DNA from: Alphaproteobacteria bacterium
GTDB taxonomy: Bacteria; Pseudomonadota; Alphaproteobacteria; Micropepsales; Micropepsaceae
Length of the DNA: 64,000 bases
Direction: 5' to 3'
Assembly: GCA_947467345.1 (NCBI GenBank)
Contig: CANIHD010000019.1
Location: 1-64,000 of the forward strand
How positions within the stretch are numbered: the stretch's first letter is position 1; the number at the start of each line of letters is the position of its first letter. This document shows positions 17,665 through 26,678 of this stretch, one piece after another. A program made the translations under genes and the position numbers. The notes beneath the pieces were generated by a model. That model did not search any database and had not been told where the DNA came from. It was given only the letters and a program-made list of their open reading frames with translations.

Positions 17665-19398
17665 CTAAGCCGCGAGGACGCGAAGCCCTTCTTGCGGATC
17701 GATGCCGGCGCGGCCCAATTGCGCGGCGAGATCGCTCATCACTTGCGCCTTGTCGACGCCTTCTTTGTCTTTGGTTGCCTGGCTCAGATAATTCGCGAAG
17801 AAGCCGGGCTTAGCCAAAGTTGCCAGAAGCAGGCGCCGCGCTTTGTTCATCAATTCGCCTTGCGTGAGAACGCCGCCGGTGCAGAGGCGCAAAATGGCTT
17901 GCGCGCGTTCGGCCGGATTGGCGACGCGGCTTTCCAGCGAGGCCAGCACACCGGCGCGCGCTTCGATGCGCAAAGCGACAACATCCAGCCCTTGGGCAAT
18001 CTGTCCGCGCTGCGGTTCTTGTAGACCTGAGCGCAGCACGCGCTGCTGCAGATCGGCGGTGCGCTTCATGCGTTGCAGCGCCGGCGCGCCGACAGCGAGC
18101 TGTTCTTCAAAGCTGCTCGATTGCAGAAGCGGAATAATGAACCCGGCCAGCGTGCGCTTGTTCCCGGCACCGATGATGTTTTCCTCAATGACCAGAAGGC
18201 GCTCGATTTTTTCATCGGCGGTTTTGCAAGGCTGCAGAAATTGCAGGATCGGTTCTTGTGTCACCATGCGTTTGGAGCGGTCGGTGAAGGCGCCGATCAG
18301 ATCTTCATTGCTGAGATATTTGCCCTGGCCGCGCACAAGCTGATTGGCGAGCTTGCGCAAGGTTTTCAGCTCTTCTTCCAGATTGGCGGGCGAAAGCCGC
18401 TTCATGCTGCGAAGCTCAGTCAGGATGCGGTCCGCGATGGCGGCGCGCCCATTGGGCAGATCGTCTTTGGCAAAATAATTGGCGAGATGATTGATGCCCG
18501 TTCCGGTGCCTTCGGCGGTATCGACCGGCTGTCCCAGAAAGAGCTGCGTCAGGTTGAAGAGCGCGTGGCCAAGATTTCCGCTGGGCCCTAGAAGATCGGC
18601 CAAAGCCGCCGCGCCGTTCAGAAGCTCCGCAATGATCGTGTCGATGCCACTGAGCAGGAGCCCGCGCGCCGGACCTTGCGCCGGCAGCAGGGGCATCAAT
18701 GCCAGCAGCAACTGCAAATTCGCGTCCCAGCCCTTTGCAGGCGCCAAATATTTCGCCAGTGCGCCGCCCAAAAGATAAGAACCGTCGGCGCGGTCGCCGA
18801 GGCGTTCAACAAAGCCGGCGAATTGCTCCGCAGTCAGTGTCGGGAACACGCCCTTCTTTTCGTCGCGATAGACGCGCTGAATGGCGTTGTTGCAAAGATC
18901 GTTCAAGCTCTTGACGATCTGCTGCACCGGCATTTCGGAATCGGCGGCGCCTGCCACGGCGATTTTCTGTACCGCGTGCTGATAGGTCGTTCCCGTCGCT
19001 TCGAATTTTTCCAGTGCGGCGGCGCTGTGCAGAAGTTCGCTCACAGTCAGGCGCTGGCGTGACAGCCATTCGCCGACCGGGCGGCTGATCGTGCTGCGCG
19101 CGTGGTAGGAATAAAGATCGTCCGGCTTGAAACAGGGCAGCGGATTTTCCGCGTCGCCGTCTCCCTTCTTTTTCTTTTTGGTGTTGACCTCGCCCTCTTC
19201 GAGAACGGTCAGGCTCATATAATCGCCTGTGGCTTCGTTGAGCGTTTCTTTGACGACTCTGACCGCGCCGGCCTGGCCCGACGCCAGCAATTCTTTGGCG
19301 CGCGCCATCGCGACGTCGCGCTTGTCCTGCGCCTCGACCAGCGACCAGCTGGTGCCTTTGCCTTGCTGGCGGAAAATCTCGAAATGAATCTGAGCCAT
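17665..19398 (-). CDS. Uncharacterised 577-residue protein, likely CtrA-regulated
   Basis: I do not recognise this protein. It is 577 residues, without a signal peptide or clear membrane helices. Residues 1-70 form a compact alpha/beta-looking segment (QIHFEIFRQQGKGTSWSLVE), followed by a KKKKKGDGD linker near residue 75. From about residue 95 the protein appears almost wholly helical (GEWLSRQRLTVSELLHSAAA, LKTLRKLANQLVRGQGKYLS), ending in amphipathic helices. Codon use matches the surrounding genes, so it is a resident gene. A perfect CtrA box lies about 40 bp upstream of the ATG and overlaps the stop of the upstream moeB-like gene. A cell-cycle or motility role is inferred from that box alone. 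Confidence 0.85.
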   Translation of the reverse strand: MAQIHFEIFRQQGKGTSWSLVEAQDKRDVAMARAKELLASGQAGAVRVVKETLNEATGDYMSLTVLEEGEVNTKKKKKGDGDAENPLPCFKPDDLYSYHARSTISRPVGEWLSRQRLTVSELLHSAAALEKFEATGTTYQHAVQKIAVAGAADSEMPVQQIVKSLNDLCNNAIQRVYRDEKKGVFPTLTAEQFAGFVERLGDRADGSYLLGGALAKYLAPAKGWDANLQLLLALMPLLPAQGPARGLLLSGIDTIIAELLNGAAALADLLGPSGNLGHALFNLTQLFLGQPVDTAEGTGTGINHLANYFAKDDLPNGRAAIADRILTELRSMKRLSPANLEEELKTLRKLANQLVRGQGKYLSNEDLIGAFTDRSKRMVTQEPILQFLQPCKTADEKIERLLVIEENIIGAGNKRTLAGFIIPLLQSSSFEEQLAVGAPALQRMKRTADLQQRVLRSGLQEPQRGQIAQGLDVVALRIEARAGVLASLESRVANPAERAQAILRLCTGGVLTQGELMNKARRLLLATLAKPGFFANYLSQATKDKEGVDKAQVMSDLAAQLGRAGIDPQEGLRVLAA

Positions 19399-19438
19399 GC
19401 GCGCACCCTGAAGCGTGCTTCAGTTTGCGGGGCCGCGC

Positions 19439-19453
19439 TTAAACTGTGGTTAA
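19439..19453 (-). promoter_or_regulatory. CtrA box upstream of the 577-residue gene
   Basis: TTAA-ACTGTGG-TTAA is an exact match to the TTAA-N7-TTAA full site bound by the alphaproteobacterial cell-cycle regulator CtrA. It lies 41 bp upstream of the ATG at 19398 and overlaps the stop codon of the moeB-like gene at 19450. The strand given is that of the presumed target; the motif itself is nearly symmetric. Confidence 0.6.
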
Positions 19454-20250
19454 GCGAGCGCTAAAGTGGTGATTGTAGGTTGTGCGCTGCACAAAGCGCA
19501 GGCGGGATCTTTGGGAACACGCACGGTGCGGAAGAGGGCGCCGAACGCGTCGTAGATCATCAGCCGCCCACCCAGCCCCTCGCCGACGCCGAGGATTTCC
19601 TTCATCACCTCAAGGGCTTGCAGCGTACCCATGACGCCGGCGGCGGCGCCGAGAATGCCCGCCTCGCTGCAATTGGGCGCCGTGTCGGGCGGCGGCGGCG
19701 CGGCATAGAGGCAGCGATAGCAGGGGTAATCGCCGGCATGCGGCTTGAAGGTGGCTAGCTGCCCGTCGAATTGCGTCACGGCGGCTGAGACCAGCGTCTT
19801 TTTCGCGAAGAACGCGGCATCGTTCACCAGGAAGCGGGTGGCGAAATTGTCGGAGCCGTCGGCCACAAGGTCGTAGGCGCCGATCAGCGTCATCGCGTTG
19901 TCGGCAGTCAGCCGCTCGGAATGGGCTACGATTCGCGTGTCTGGATTGATGCGGCGCACTGCGTCGGCGGCGGAGTCCGTCTTGAGGCGCCCTACATCTG
20001 CCGTGCCATGCGCAATCTGACGCTGCAGATTCGAAAGGCTCACATGGTCGAAATCGACCACGCCGATCGTGCCGATTCCCGCCGCCGCAAGATAGAGGAT
20101 CAAAGGACTGCCGAGACCACCGGCGCCAATCACCAGAACACGCGCGGCGAGCAGCTTCGCTTGGCCCACGCCGCCCACTTCGCGCAGCACGATGTGCCGG
20201 GAATAGCGGTCGAGCTGTTCATCGGTGAGGGCTGGCGGGAGGGGTGTCAT
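19450..20250 (-). CDS. moeB: MoeB/ThiF-family adenylyltransferase
   Basis: Activates a small ubiquitin-like sulfur carrier by C-terminal adenylation, for molybdopterin or thiamine synthesis. The 266-residue protein has the E1-like Rossmann fold: RYSRHIVLREVGGVGQAKLL, the nucleotide-binding GAGGLGSPLILYLAAAGIG loop, and DFDHVSLSNLQRQ. Two Cys pairs, CYRC and CALC, form the structural zinc site. The ATG at 20250 is chosen over 20304 because MTPLPPALTDEQLDRYSRHI is the usual N-terminus. No rhodanese domain is fused. No moaD or thiS partner is nearby, so assignment to one pathway is open. Confidence 0.88.
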   Translation of the reverse strand: MTPLPPALTDEQLDRYSRHIVLREVGGVGQAKLLAARVLVIGAGGLGSPLILYLAAAGIGTIGVVDFDHVSLSNLQRQIAHGTADVGRLKTDSAADAVRRINPDTRIVAHSERLTADNAMTLIGAYDLVADGSDNFATRFLVNDAAFFAKKTLVSAAVTQFDGQLATFKPHAGDYPCYRCLYAAPPPPDTAPNCSEAGILGAAAGVMGTLQALEVMKEILGVGEGLGGRLMIYDAFGALFRTVRVPKDPACALCSAQPTITTLALA

Positions 20251-20360
20251 GGGCGGTGTTCTAGCACGATGATGCGAGTGGGAAAGGTTCGCTATCACTT
20301 CCAACTAAAACTGGCGTTCCCAGTCAATTGCCATTCAGCGGGAGGTTCAGATTGTGTTGT

Positions 20361-21131
20361 TTAGTCGGCGTAGCCGTTACCGGTAACTGATTTGATGAAT
20401 CTGAGGTCTTCTCTCCGGACACTTTGCCCTACTTGAATGTCCTCCAGCAGATACTCCGCGTCCGGGTCCAATCCGAATCGCTTGGCAGCATCGGAGTCCA
20501 CTCTTTTAACCGAGTAGGCAAATCTTGTTTGCCGGCTTTGCGCGACAACGTAAAAGCGGTAGACGACGCACCCGACGACTATTGGAGCAATAGATTCGTC
20601 CGTACTTTTATGCGCAGTCGCTTCCGCGGCTCGCAATGTTGCAGATTGGAGCCACGTACGCTCCTCATTTGGGAACAAGGTTCCGCCAAGAGTGCGAGTG
20701 ATTCCAGAAATTTCATAGGCCGAGCGATCACACAATTTCTCCTGAATCGCTTCTATGTCCTGAAAATCGGCTGAAAAGATCATCTCCGAAATAACGTAAA
20801 CGGAAACCGCGGCAGCGCTACCAACGTTCTTAGTTCGAACATCGAACAACATCTTCACATTGCCGACTTCGTCAAATTGAAGACCCCACCGCGGAATGAG
20901 TTCTGCTGCGACCCAGGGACGTTGCTGCGCCGCCATAACATTCAATTGCTCGCGCATGATAAATCCCATCCACATCGTTGCGGCAGTCGAAGCAGCCACA
21001 ACGATTACGCCAAAGATGGTCGCGCCGAGCATCCAGCGATTGAAGTGATCAAGCTTTCGCTTTTCGGGGTCCGACTTACCGCGAAAAATGTAGGGTGGGG
21101 GGGGCTTGCGGCCGGATATGATAAATTTCAA
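20361..21131 (-). CDS. Hypothetical single-pass membrane protein, atypical composition
   Basis: A 256-residue protein of unknown function. A basic N-tail is followed by one membrane helix (about residues 34-58, MLGATIFGVIVVAASTAATM), then a short linker with QQRPWV and a periplasmic-looking beta-rich domain. The QQRPWV motif after a single helix is common in uncharacterised proteobacterial proteins. Base composition is visibly lower in GC than the flanking moeB and dnaJ genes and rare A/T-ending codons are frequent, so I infer acquisition by transfer. It stands alone between two housekeeping loci. Confidence 0.72.
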   Translation of the reverse strand: MKFIISGRKPPPPYIFRGKSDPEKRKLDHFNRWMLGATIFGVIVVAASTAATMWMGFIMREQLNVMAAQQRPWVAAELIPRWGLQFDEVGNVKMLFDVRTKNVGSAAAVSVYVISEMIFSADFQDIEAIQEKLCDRSAYEISGITRTLGGTLFPNEERTWLQSATLRAAEATAHKSTDESIAPIVVGCVVYRFYVVAQSRQTRFAYSVKRVDSDAAKRFGLDPDAEYLLEDIQVGQSVRREDLRFIKSVTGNGYAD

Positions 21132-21287
21132 ATGTTCCTGCTGGGAGTAGAACCACCATATCAGGATTCGCTGTCGCTAAAGATGGGGCCTGCCAGCACT
21201 ACTAGAAGTCCAAGCACAACCTGCTTAACCAACGAAAGCGAGCTCTCTCAGTTGAGATAGAGTTGGCTTTGCTTTTCGATGCCAAAC

Positions 21288-22418
21288 CTACCCCCCGCCG
21301 GAGAGAAATTCTTTCATCTTGGCGAAGAAGCCTTCGCATTCCGGTTGAGCGCCGTCGGAATTGTCGGCGAAGGCGCGCAGCAATTCCTTCTGCTTCTTGG
21401 AGAGCTTGGACGGCGTTTCGACTTTGACCTCGACATAGAGATCGCCGACTGCGCCGTTGCCTTTGAGCACCGGCATGCCGCGATGGCGCAGGCGAAATTG
21501 GTGTCCGGTCTGGGTGCCTTCCGGCACGCTGATCTTGGCTGAACCGCCGCTGAGGAGCGGCACTTCAAGCGTGCCGCCGAGCGCCGCCGTAGCGAAGCCG
21601 ATCGGCACGCGGCAGTAAAGTTCATGCGCGTTGCGCTGGAAGATCGGGTGCTCCGCGACGCTGAAGAAAATATAGAGATCGCCGGGCGGTGCGCCGTGAT
21701 GGCCGGCATGGCCTTCGCCGGTGAGCCTAATGCGCGTGCCTTCTTCGACGCCGGGCGGAATATCCACCTGCAATGTGCGCTCGGTCTGAATATGGCCGCG
21801 CCCGCTGCAGGGTTTGCACGGCTTGCGCACCACGCTGCCGCGGCCTTGGCATTTGGGGCAGGTGCGTTCGACGGTGAAGAAGCCTTGCTGGGCGCGCACC
21901 TTGCCGTGTCCGGCGCAGCCGGGGCAGGTCTCCGGCTTAGTGCCGGCTTCCGCGCCAGTGCCGCCGCACACATCGCACGCCACAGCGGACGGCACTTTGA
22001 TCTGTGCGCTGCGTCCCTTGAAAGCGTCTTCCAGCGAGATCTGCATGTCGTAGCGCAGATCGCTGCCGCGATTGCTGCGGCCCCGCCCGCGCGCACCGCC
22101 GCCCATGAATTCGCCAAAGAGATCGTCGAATACGTCGGTGAAGGATGCGGCGAAATCGAAACCGGCGGCGCCGCCTCGCCCGCCATGGCCTTGCTCGAAT
22201 GCGGCGTGGCCGAAGCGGTCATAGGCGGCGCGCTTGTCGCCGTCTTTCAGCACTTCATAGGCTTCGGAGAGTTCTTTGAATTTGTGCTCCGCCGTGGCGT
22301 CGCCGGGATTGCGGTCGGGGTGATGTTCTTTCGCAGCCTTGCGATAGGCGGATTTTATTTCGTCGCCCGAAGAGGTGCGCGCCAACCCGAGAATTTCGTA
22401 ATAGCAGCGTTTGCTCAC
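21288..22418 (-). CDS. dnaJ: Chaperone protein DnaJ
   Basis: The Hsp40 co-chaperone that delivers unfolded clients to DnaK and stimulates its ATPase. The 376-residue protein has a J domain (1-70) with the HPD tripeptide in [11 protein letters not shown], a Gly/Phe-rich region (about 75-120), four CxxCxGxG zinc repeats ([32 protein letters not shown], about 145-215) and the C-terminal substrate-binding domains. It lies 125 bp downstream of dnaK in the same direction, the classic pair. Confidence 0.98.
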   Translation of the reverse strand: MSKRCYYEILGLARTSSGDEIKSAYRKAAKEHHPDRNPGDATAEHKFKELSEAYEVLKDGDKRAAYDRFGHAAFEQGHGGRGGAAGFDFAASFTDVFDDLFGEFMGGGARGRGRSNRGSDLRYDMQISLEDAFKGRSAQIKVPSAVACDVCGGTGAEAGTKPETCPGCAGHGKVRAQQGFFTVERTCPKCQGRGSVVRKPCKPCSGRGHIQTERTLQVDIPPGVEEGTRIRLTGEGHAGHHGAPPGDLYIFFSVAEHPIFQRNAHELYCRVPIGFATAALGGTLEVPLLSGGSAKISVPEGTQTGHQFRLRHRGMPVLKGNGAVGDLYVEVKVETPSKLSKKQKELLRAFADNSDGAQPECEGFFAKMKEFLSGGG

Positions 22419-22537
22419 GGCACGCGCGTCCCATTACGAAAGTCAGAATTCCAGCAACGCATCCTCAATCGAACTTCCGAAACACGCATTCGCGGCCCCC
22501 GCAGACCATTCAATTCTGGCCAAAGCAGAAAGTTGGA

Positions 22538-22553
22538 CGCGGCTTACGCCGCG
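22538..22553 (-). other. GUAA tetraloop hairpin across the dnaK stop codon
   Basis: In the dnaK transcript a 6-bp stem CGCGGC / GCCGCG closes a GUAA loop in which the UAA is the dnaK stop codon. A GNRA-type loop on a short GC stem is stable, but no T-tract follows in the dnaK direction, so it is not a standard terminator. Confidence 0.4.
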
Positions 22554-24472
22554 CCCTTTTTCTGGTCGTCGACCTCGGAGAATTCGGCATCGACGACATT
22601 CTCGTCACCTTGGCCGTTGTTCTGGCCGTCGGGGCCGGCGCCGTCATCGCCGCCGCCTTCGCCGGCTTGCGCCTTGTACATCGCTTCGCCGAGCTTCATG
22701 GACGCCTGCGCCAGCGTGTTGGTCTTGGCTTTGATGTCTTCGACGTCCTCGGTTTTGACGGCTTCCTTCAACTCCGCGATCGCGGTTTCGATGGAGGCCT
22801 TGTCGGCGTCGGAGACTTTCGAGCTGTGCTCGATCATCGCCTTTTCCGTGGAGTGGATCAGAGCGTCGCCGTGGTTTCTGGCTTCAGCCAATTCGCGCGC
22901 CTTCTTGTCTTCGGCGGCGTGCGCTTCGGCTTCTTCCACCATGCGCTTGATCTCGCCTTCGGAAAGACCGCCCGACGCTTGGATGCGGATGTTCTGCTCT
23001 TTGCCGGTCGCTTTGTCCTTGGCGTTGACGCTGACAATGCCGTTGGCATCGATGTCGAACGTCACTTCGATTTGCGGCATGCCGCGCGGTGCCGGCGGCA
23101 GGCCGACGAGATCGAACTGGCCGAGCATTTTATTATGCGCCGCCATTTCGCGCTCGCCTTGGAACACGCGAATGGTCACTGCCGTTTGGTTGTCGTCGGC
23201 GGTGGAGAACACCTGGCTCTTCTTGGTCGGGATCGTCGTGTTGCGTTCGATCAGACGCGTAAACACGCCGCCCAATGTTTCGATGCCGAGCGAAAGCGGC
23301 GTGACGTCGAGCAACAGAACGTCTTTCACTTCGCCCTTCAGAACGCCGGCTTGAATGGCGGCGCCGATGGCAACCACTTCATCAGGGTTGACGCCCTTGT
23401 GCGGCTCGCGGCCGAACAATTGCTTCACGACTTCCTGCACCTTGGGCATGCGTGTCATGCCGCCGACCAGGATGACTTCGTCGATCTGGTTGGCCGCAAC
23501 GCCGGCATCCTTCAGCGCCTGCTTGACGGGAGCGATGGTTTTCTGGATGAGGTCGTCGACCAAAGCTTCCAACTTCGCGCGCGTGATTTTCAAGAGAAGA
23601 TGCTTCGGGCCGGAAGCGTCCGCCGTGATGAAGGGCAGGTTCACTTCGGTCTGCGTCGCGGACGACAATTCGATCTTCGCTTTTTCAGCCGCTTCTTTCA
23701 GCCGCTGCAGCGCGAGCTTGTCGCTGCGAAGATTGATGCCGCTTTCCTTCTTAAATTCGTCGGCAAAATAATTGACCAGGCGCATGTCGAAATCCTCGCC
23801 GCCGAGGAAGGTGTCGCCATTGGTCGATTTCACTTCGAAGACGCCGTCGCCGATCTCGAGTACCGAGACGTCGAACGTGCCGCCGCCAAGGTCATACACC
23901 GCAATGGTGCCGGCCTGCTTCTTATCCATGCCGTAGGCGAGTGCCGCCGCCGTCGGTTCGTTGATAATGCGGAGGACTTCAAGCCCGGCAATGCGGCCCG
24001 CGTCTTTGGTCGCTTGGCGCTGTGCGTCGTTGAAGTACGCGGGAACGGTTATGACCGCTTGGGTCACCTTCTCGCCGAGATGAGATTCGGCGGTCTCTTT
24101 CATTTTCTGAAGAATGAACGCGGAAATTTCCGAGGGAGAATATTTCTTGTTTTCGCGGCCCTGAACCCACGCGTCGCCATTGTCGCCCTTGATGATCTGA
24201 TAAGGGACCATGCCCGCGTCCTTTTGCGTGATGGGATCGTCGAAGCGGCGCCCGATCAGGCGTTTGATGGCAAAGAAGGTGTGTTCCGGGTTGGTGATCG
24301 CCTGGCGCTTGGCCGGCTGTCCGACCAGACGCTCGCCGTCGGTCGAGAAGGTAACAATCGAGGGCGTGGTGCGCATGCCCTCGGCATTTTCGATAACTTT
24401 AGGGGCCGACCCTTCCATGACCGCGATGCAGGAATTCGTCGTGCCAAGGTCGATACCAATTACTTTCGCCAT
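22544..24472 (-). CDS. dnaK: Chaperone protein DnaK (Hsp70)
   Basis: ATP-dependent Hsp70 chaperone for folding and heat-shock control. The 642-residue protein starts [20 protein letters not shown], has the ATPase signatures [23 protein letters not shown] and [17 protein letters not shown], the [14 protein letters not shown] linker region and a substrate-binding domain. The C-terminal lid carries a Gly/Asp-rich tail ending [10 protein letters not shown] strong AGGAGG ribosome-binding site lies before the ATG. A heat-shock-type promoter is visible about 100 bp upstream. Confidence 0.98.
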   Translation of the reverse strand: MAKVIGIDLGTTNSCIAVMEGSAPKVIENAEGMRTTPSIVTFSTDGERLVGQPAKRQAITNPEHTFFAIKRLIGRRFDDPITQKDAGMVPYQIIKGDNGDAWVQGRENKKYSPSEISAFILQKMKETAESHLGEKVTQAVITVPAYFNDAQRQATKDAGRIAGLEVLRIINEPTAAALAYGMDKKQAGTIAVYDLGGGTFDVSVLEIGDGVFEVKSTNGDTFLGGEDFDMRLVNYFADEFKKESGINLRSDKLALQRLKEAAEKAKIELSSATQTEVNLPFITADASGPKHLLLKITRAKLEALVDDLIQKTIAPVKQALKDAGVAANQIDEVILVGGMTRMPKVQEVVKQLFGREPHKGVNPDEVVAIGAAIQAGVLKGEVKDVLLLDVTPLSLGIETLGGVFTRLIERNTTIPTKKSQVFSTADDNQTAVTIRVFQGEREMAAHNKMLGQFDLVGLPPAPRGMPQIEVTFDIDANGIVSVNAKDKATGKEQNIRIQASGGLSEGEIKRMVEEAEAHAAEDKKARELAEARNHGDALIHSTEKAMIEHSSKVSDADKASIETAIAELKEAVKTEDVEDIKAKTNTLAQASMKLGEAMYKAQAGEGGGDDGAGPDGQNNGQGDENVVDAEFSEVDDQKKGAA

Positions 24473-24570
24473 GTCTTTCCTCCTTTGGGCAGACGCTTCT
24501 GGGCCCTCTTATGAGCAGCCCAAGGTCACGTCCCCGCGTAATCACACCAAAAACTTCGCAGCTGGGGGGT

Positions 24571-24599
24571 ATATAGGGAGGGGGTTACGGGCCCGCAAG
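24571..24599 (-). promoter_or_regulatory. Putative RpoH (sigma-32) promoter of dnaK
   Basis: Read on the minus strand, CTTGCGG (24593-24599) and CCCTATAT (24571-24578) are separated by 14 bp. This resembles the RpoH consensus (CTTGAAA, then CCCCATNT) and lies about 100 bp upstream of the dnaK ATG, where such a promoter is expected. Confidence 0.5.
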
Positions 24600-24617
24600 C
24601 CGCGCCGAGCCCCCATT

Positions 24618-24635
24618 TTGGCGGGTTCCCGCCAA
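24618..24635. repeat. 18-bp perfect inverted repeat upstream of dnaK
   Basis: TTGGCGGG-TT-CCCGCCAA is a perfect inverted repeat just upstream of the putative -35 element of dnaK, in the spacer shared with the divergent aat-like gene. It has the form of a dimeric operator. It is not a CIRCE element. Confidence 0.45.
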
Positions 24636-24795
24636 TCCTCATCCTACCCATCCTTATTCGCCGCGTGTTGTAAGCCACCTTGGGCAATTGCCAAAAGGGC
24701 GCCTTAACCTCTCGCTGCTATCCCTCAGGTTGCACCGAGGCGAACGCCCGGGGCTGCCCACGACCCTCACCTGGGGGCGCAGAAGCGGAATTTCC

Positions 24796-25758
24796 ATGGC
24801 CATCGCGCTGCCGGACAAATCCAGTATCTTCAACGGGCTGGCCAAGCTGCCTTTTCCGGTTCGCCAGAGCCTGCTCGGCCTCGGCTATATGATGGTGCCT
24901 CGGCGCCGCGCCACTCTGGCTCCGCTTCTGAAGATTGCCCTTCGCGACCTTCCACGCTCCGGCCGCCCGCTTTTGCCCGATTCCGCCACGGCTTTGGCCG
25001 TGCCCGATGGGCTTTGCGGCCTCACCGGGCGTCTGGACGTGCAGACTCTCCTTGAAGGCTATGCGCGCGGCATGTTCGTCCACAATCATGTGGGGCCCAT
25101 GAAATGGTGGGCGCCCGAACACCGCATGGTGTTCTTCTTCGAGAAGATGAAAATCGAGAAACGCGCGCGCCGGCATCTGCGCGACGGCGATTTCCGCATT
25201 ACCTTTGACACCGCTTTTGCCGATGTGATGCGCGCCTGCGCCGAGCCGCGCGCCGGGCACACACCGCTAACTTGGATCACGCCGCGTTTGCAGCGCCTTT
25301 TTGCGGAGGCGCACGCGGCAGGCCACGCGCATTCCGTCGAAATCTGGCGGGGCGAAGAATTGGTGGGCGGCGTTTACGGCCTCGCGGTCGGCAAAGTGTT
25401 TTTTGCCGAATCGCAATTCTTCACGGTCGATAACGCCTCAAAGGTCGCGGTCGCCGTGCTCTATCGCCATTTGCAGCATTGGGGCTTTGCCTTCAACGAT
25501 TCCAAACATGCGACGCGGTTTCTTAGCGACGCCGGCATGATTCCGATCCTGCGCGACGAATTCAACGCGCTGCTGGCGCAGCATGCGCGCCTTCCCGGTA
25601 AGGTGGGACGCTGGCAGGCGGAGCCGGATTTGCTCGGCGGCGATTGGAAGCCGGCGGATGCGAAGGGCACACACATGCAGGGTTTGTTGCCGAACGGCAC
25701 AGCGTGCAAATTTACTGCGCTCGATCTTCTCGGCGAACACCGCAGCAATACGTGGTAG
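24796..25758 (+). CDS. Aat-like leucyl/phenylalanyl-tRNA-protein transferase paralog
   Basis: The family transfers Leu or Phe from aminoacyl-tRNA to protein N-termini for N-degron marking. This 320-residue copy is about 85 residues longer than E. coli Aat, with an N-terminal extension (about 1-80) and a C-terminal tail. The core is clear: GYARGMFVHNHVGPMKWWAPE, TWITPRLQRLFAEAH, GHAHSVEIWRGEELVGGVYGL and AESQFFTVDNASK. Glu205 matches E. coli E156 and Asp235 matches D186, but the Cys-Gln that follows in E. coli (Q188) is Ser236-Lys237. ATG 24796 is preferred over 24688, whose extra residues look non-coding. Activity may differ from true Aat. Confidence 0.8.
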   Translation: MAIALPDKSSIFNGLAKLPFPVRQSLLGLGYMMVPRRRATLAPLLKIALRDLPRSGRPLLPDSATALAVPDGLCGLTGRLDVQTLLEGYARGMFVHNHVGPMKWWAPEHRMVFFFEKMKIEKRARRHLRDGDFRITFDTAFADVMRACAEPRAGHTPLTWITPRLQRLFAEAHAAGHAHSVEIWRGEELVGGVYGLAVGKVFFAESQFFTVDNASKVAVAVLYRHLQHWGFAFNDSKHATRFLSDAGMIPILRDEFNALLAQHARLPGKVGRWQAEPDLLGGDWKPADAKGTHMQGLLPNGTACKFTALDLLGEHRSNTW

Positions 25759-25771
25759 CGCGCAAGCGCGC

Positions 25772-26629
25772 TTAAGAATATTGCAGCGGAGCTTTGCGGC
25801 CGGTCCATGCCGGCGCATTGGTGGCTTTGATCTTCTTCGCGTCCTTGACCATTTCCTTCACCGCGCCTGTCATCGGAAAAGAACGCCCGGCTTTGTCGGC
25901 CATTTGCGAAACGATCTGCATATCTTTCAGCGCCCAGGTGAAGCTGATCTGATCCCAATCTTCCATCGCTTGGGTCTTGCCCGAACTCATCTGCAGCGCG
26001 TCGCGCAATTTGACGAGATCGATGCCCGTCGATTGCGCCAGCCAGCCGACTTCAATTAGCGCGATTCCGTTAATCCAGAGGAGAAGATTGTTCATCGCTT
26101 TGCCGACTTGGCCGTGACCGACATCGCCGAGATGCGCAATGTCCGAAGCGAAGCACGAGAAAACGACGCGGCCGCGCGCCACCACATCGTCCTTGCCGCC
26201 GACCAGCGCCAGCAGCGTTCCGCTATCGGCAGCGAAGCGGCCACGGCAAATCGGCGCATCCAAGATGTCGATGCCTTTGCTGCGCGCATTTTCGTCCAGC
26301 GCCTGCACCGTGTCGGGCGAGACGGTTGACGACACCGCAATGATCGATCCCGGCGCCATCGCTTCCAGCAATCCGTTTTTACCGAGAACGACCTCATTCA
26401 CTTCGTTGTCGTAACCGACGCCGATGATGACAAAGCTAGAGGCCTTGCCGACTTCCGCCGCGCTTGAAACGGTGTGAGCGCCCGCGTCGCGCGAGGCCTT
26501 CATCGCTTCCGCGCTGAGGTCATAGGCGGTGACGTCGAAGCCTTTGTTGACGAGATGTTTCAGCATCGCAAAGCCCATGCGCCCAACGCCGACAATGCCG
26601 ACTTTTTCTTTTTGCCCAGCGTTCGTCAT
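25772..26629 (-). CDS. NAD(P)-dependent beta-hydroxyacid dehydrogenase family protein
   Basis: A 285-residue oxidoreductase of the 3-hydroxyisobutyrate dehydrogenase / tartronate semialdehyde reductase family. The N-terminal Rossmann motif GIVGVGRMGFAML binds the dinucleotide. The substrate-binding block is ILDAPICRGRFAADSGTLLALVGG, and the catalytic Lys is in GHGQVGKAMNNLLLW. ATG 26629 is chosen because a GAGGAG lies 7 bp upstream; the frame from 26662 adds only an Arg-rich tail. The specific hydroxyacid is not evident. It lies downstream of maeB (50 bp) in the same direction. Confidence 0.87.
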   Translation of the reverse strand: MTNAGQKEKVGIVGVGRMGFAMLKHLVNKGFDVTAYDLSAEAMKASRDAGAHTVSSAAEVGKASSFVIIGVGYDNEVNEVVLGKNGLLEAMAPGSIIAVSSTVSPDTVQALDENARSKGIDILDAPICRGRFAADSGTLLALVGGKDDVVARGRVVFSCFASDIAHLGDVGHGQVGKAMNNLLLWINGIALIEVGWLAQSTGIDLVKLRDALQMSSGKTQAMEDWDQISFTWALKDMQIVSQMADKAGRSFPMTGAVKEMVKDAKKIKATNAPAWTGRKAPLQYS

Positions 26630-26678
26630 GCGTCTTCTCCTCGCGGTGCCGCGCGACGGCACTCGCCGGCTTAAATTG

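Noticed and set aside
21624-23354. 576-codon open frame on the plus strand spanning dnaJ and dnaK
   Set aside because: Shadow of two well-supported genes crossing their spacer.
22610-24514. 634-codon open frame on the plus strand
   Set aside because: It lies antisense to dnaK, which is fully supported by motifs; high GC makes long antisense frames common.
24688-24795. N-terminal extension of the aat-like gene from ATG 24688
   Set aside because: The 36 extra residues look like translated promoter sequence; ATG 24796 begins protein-like sequence.
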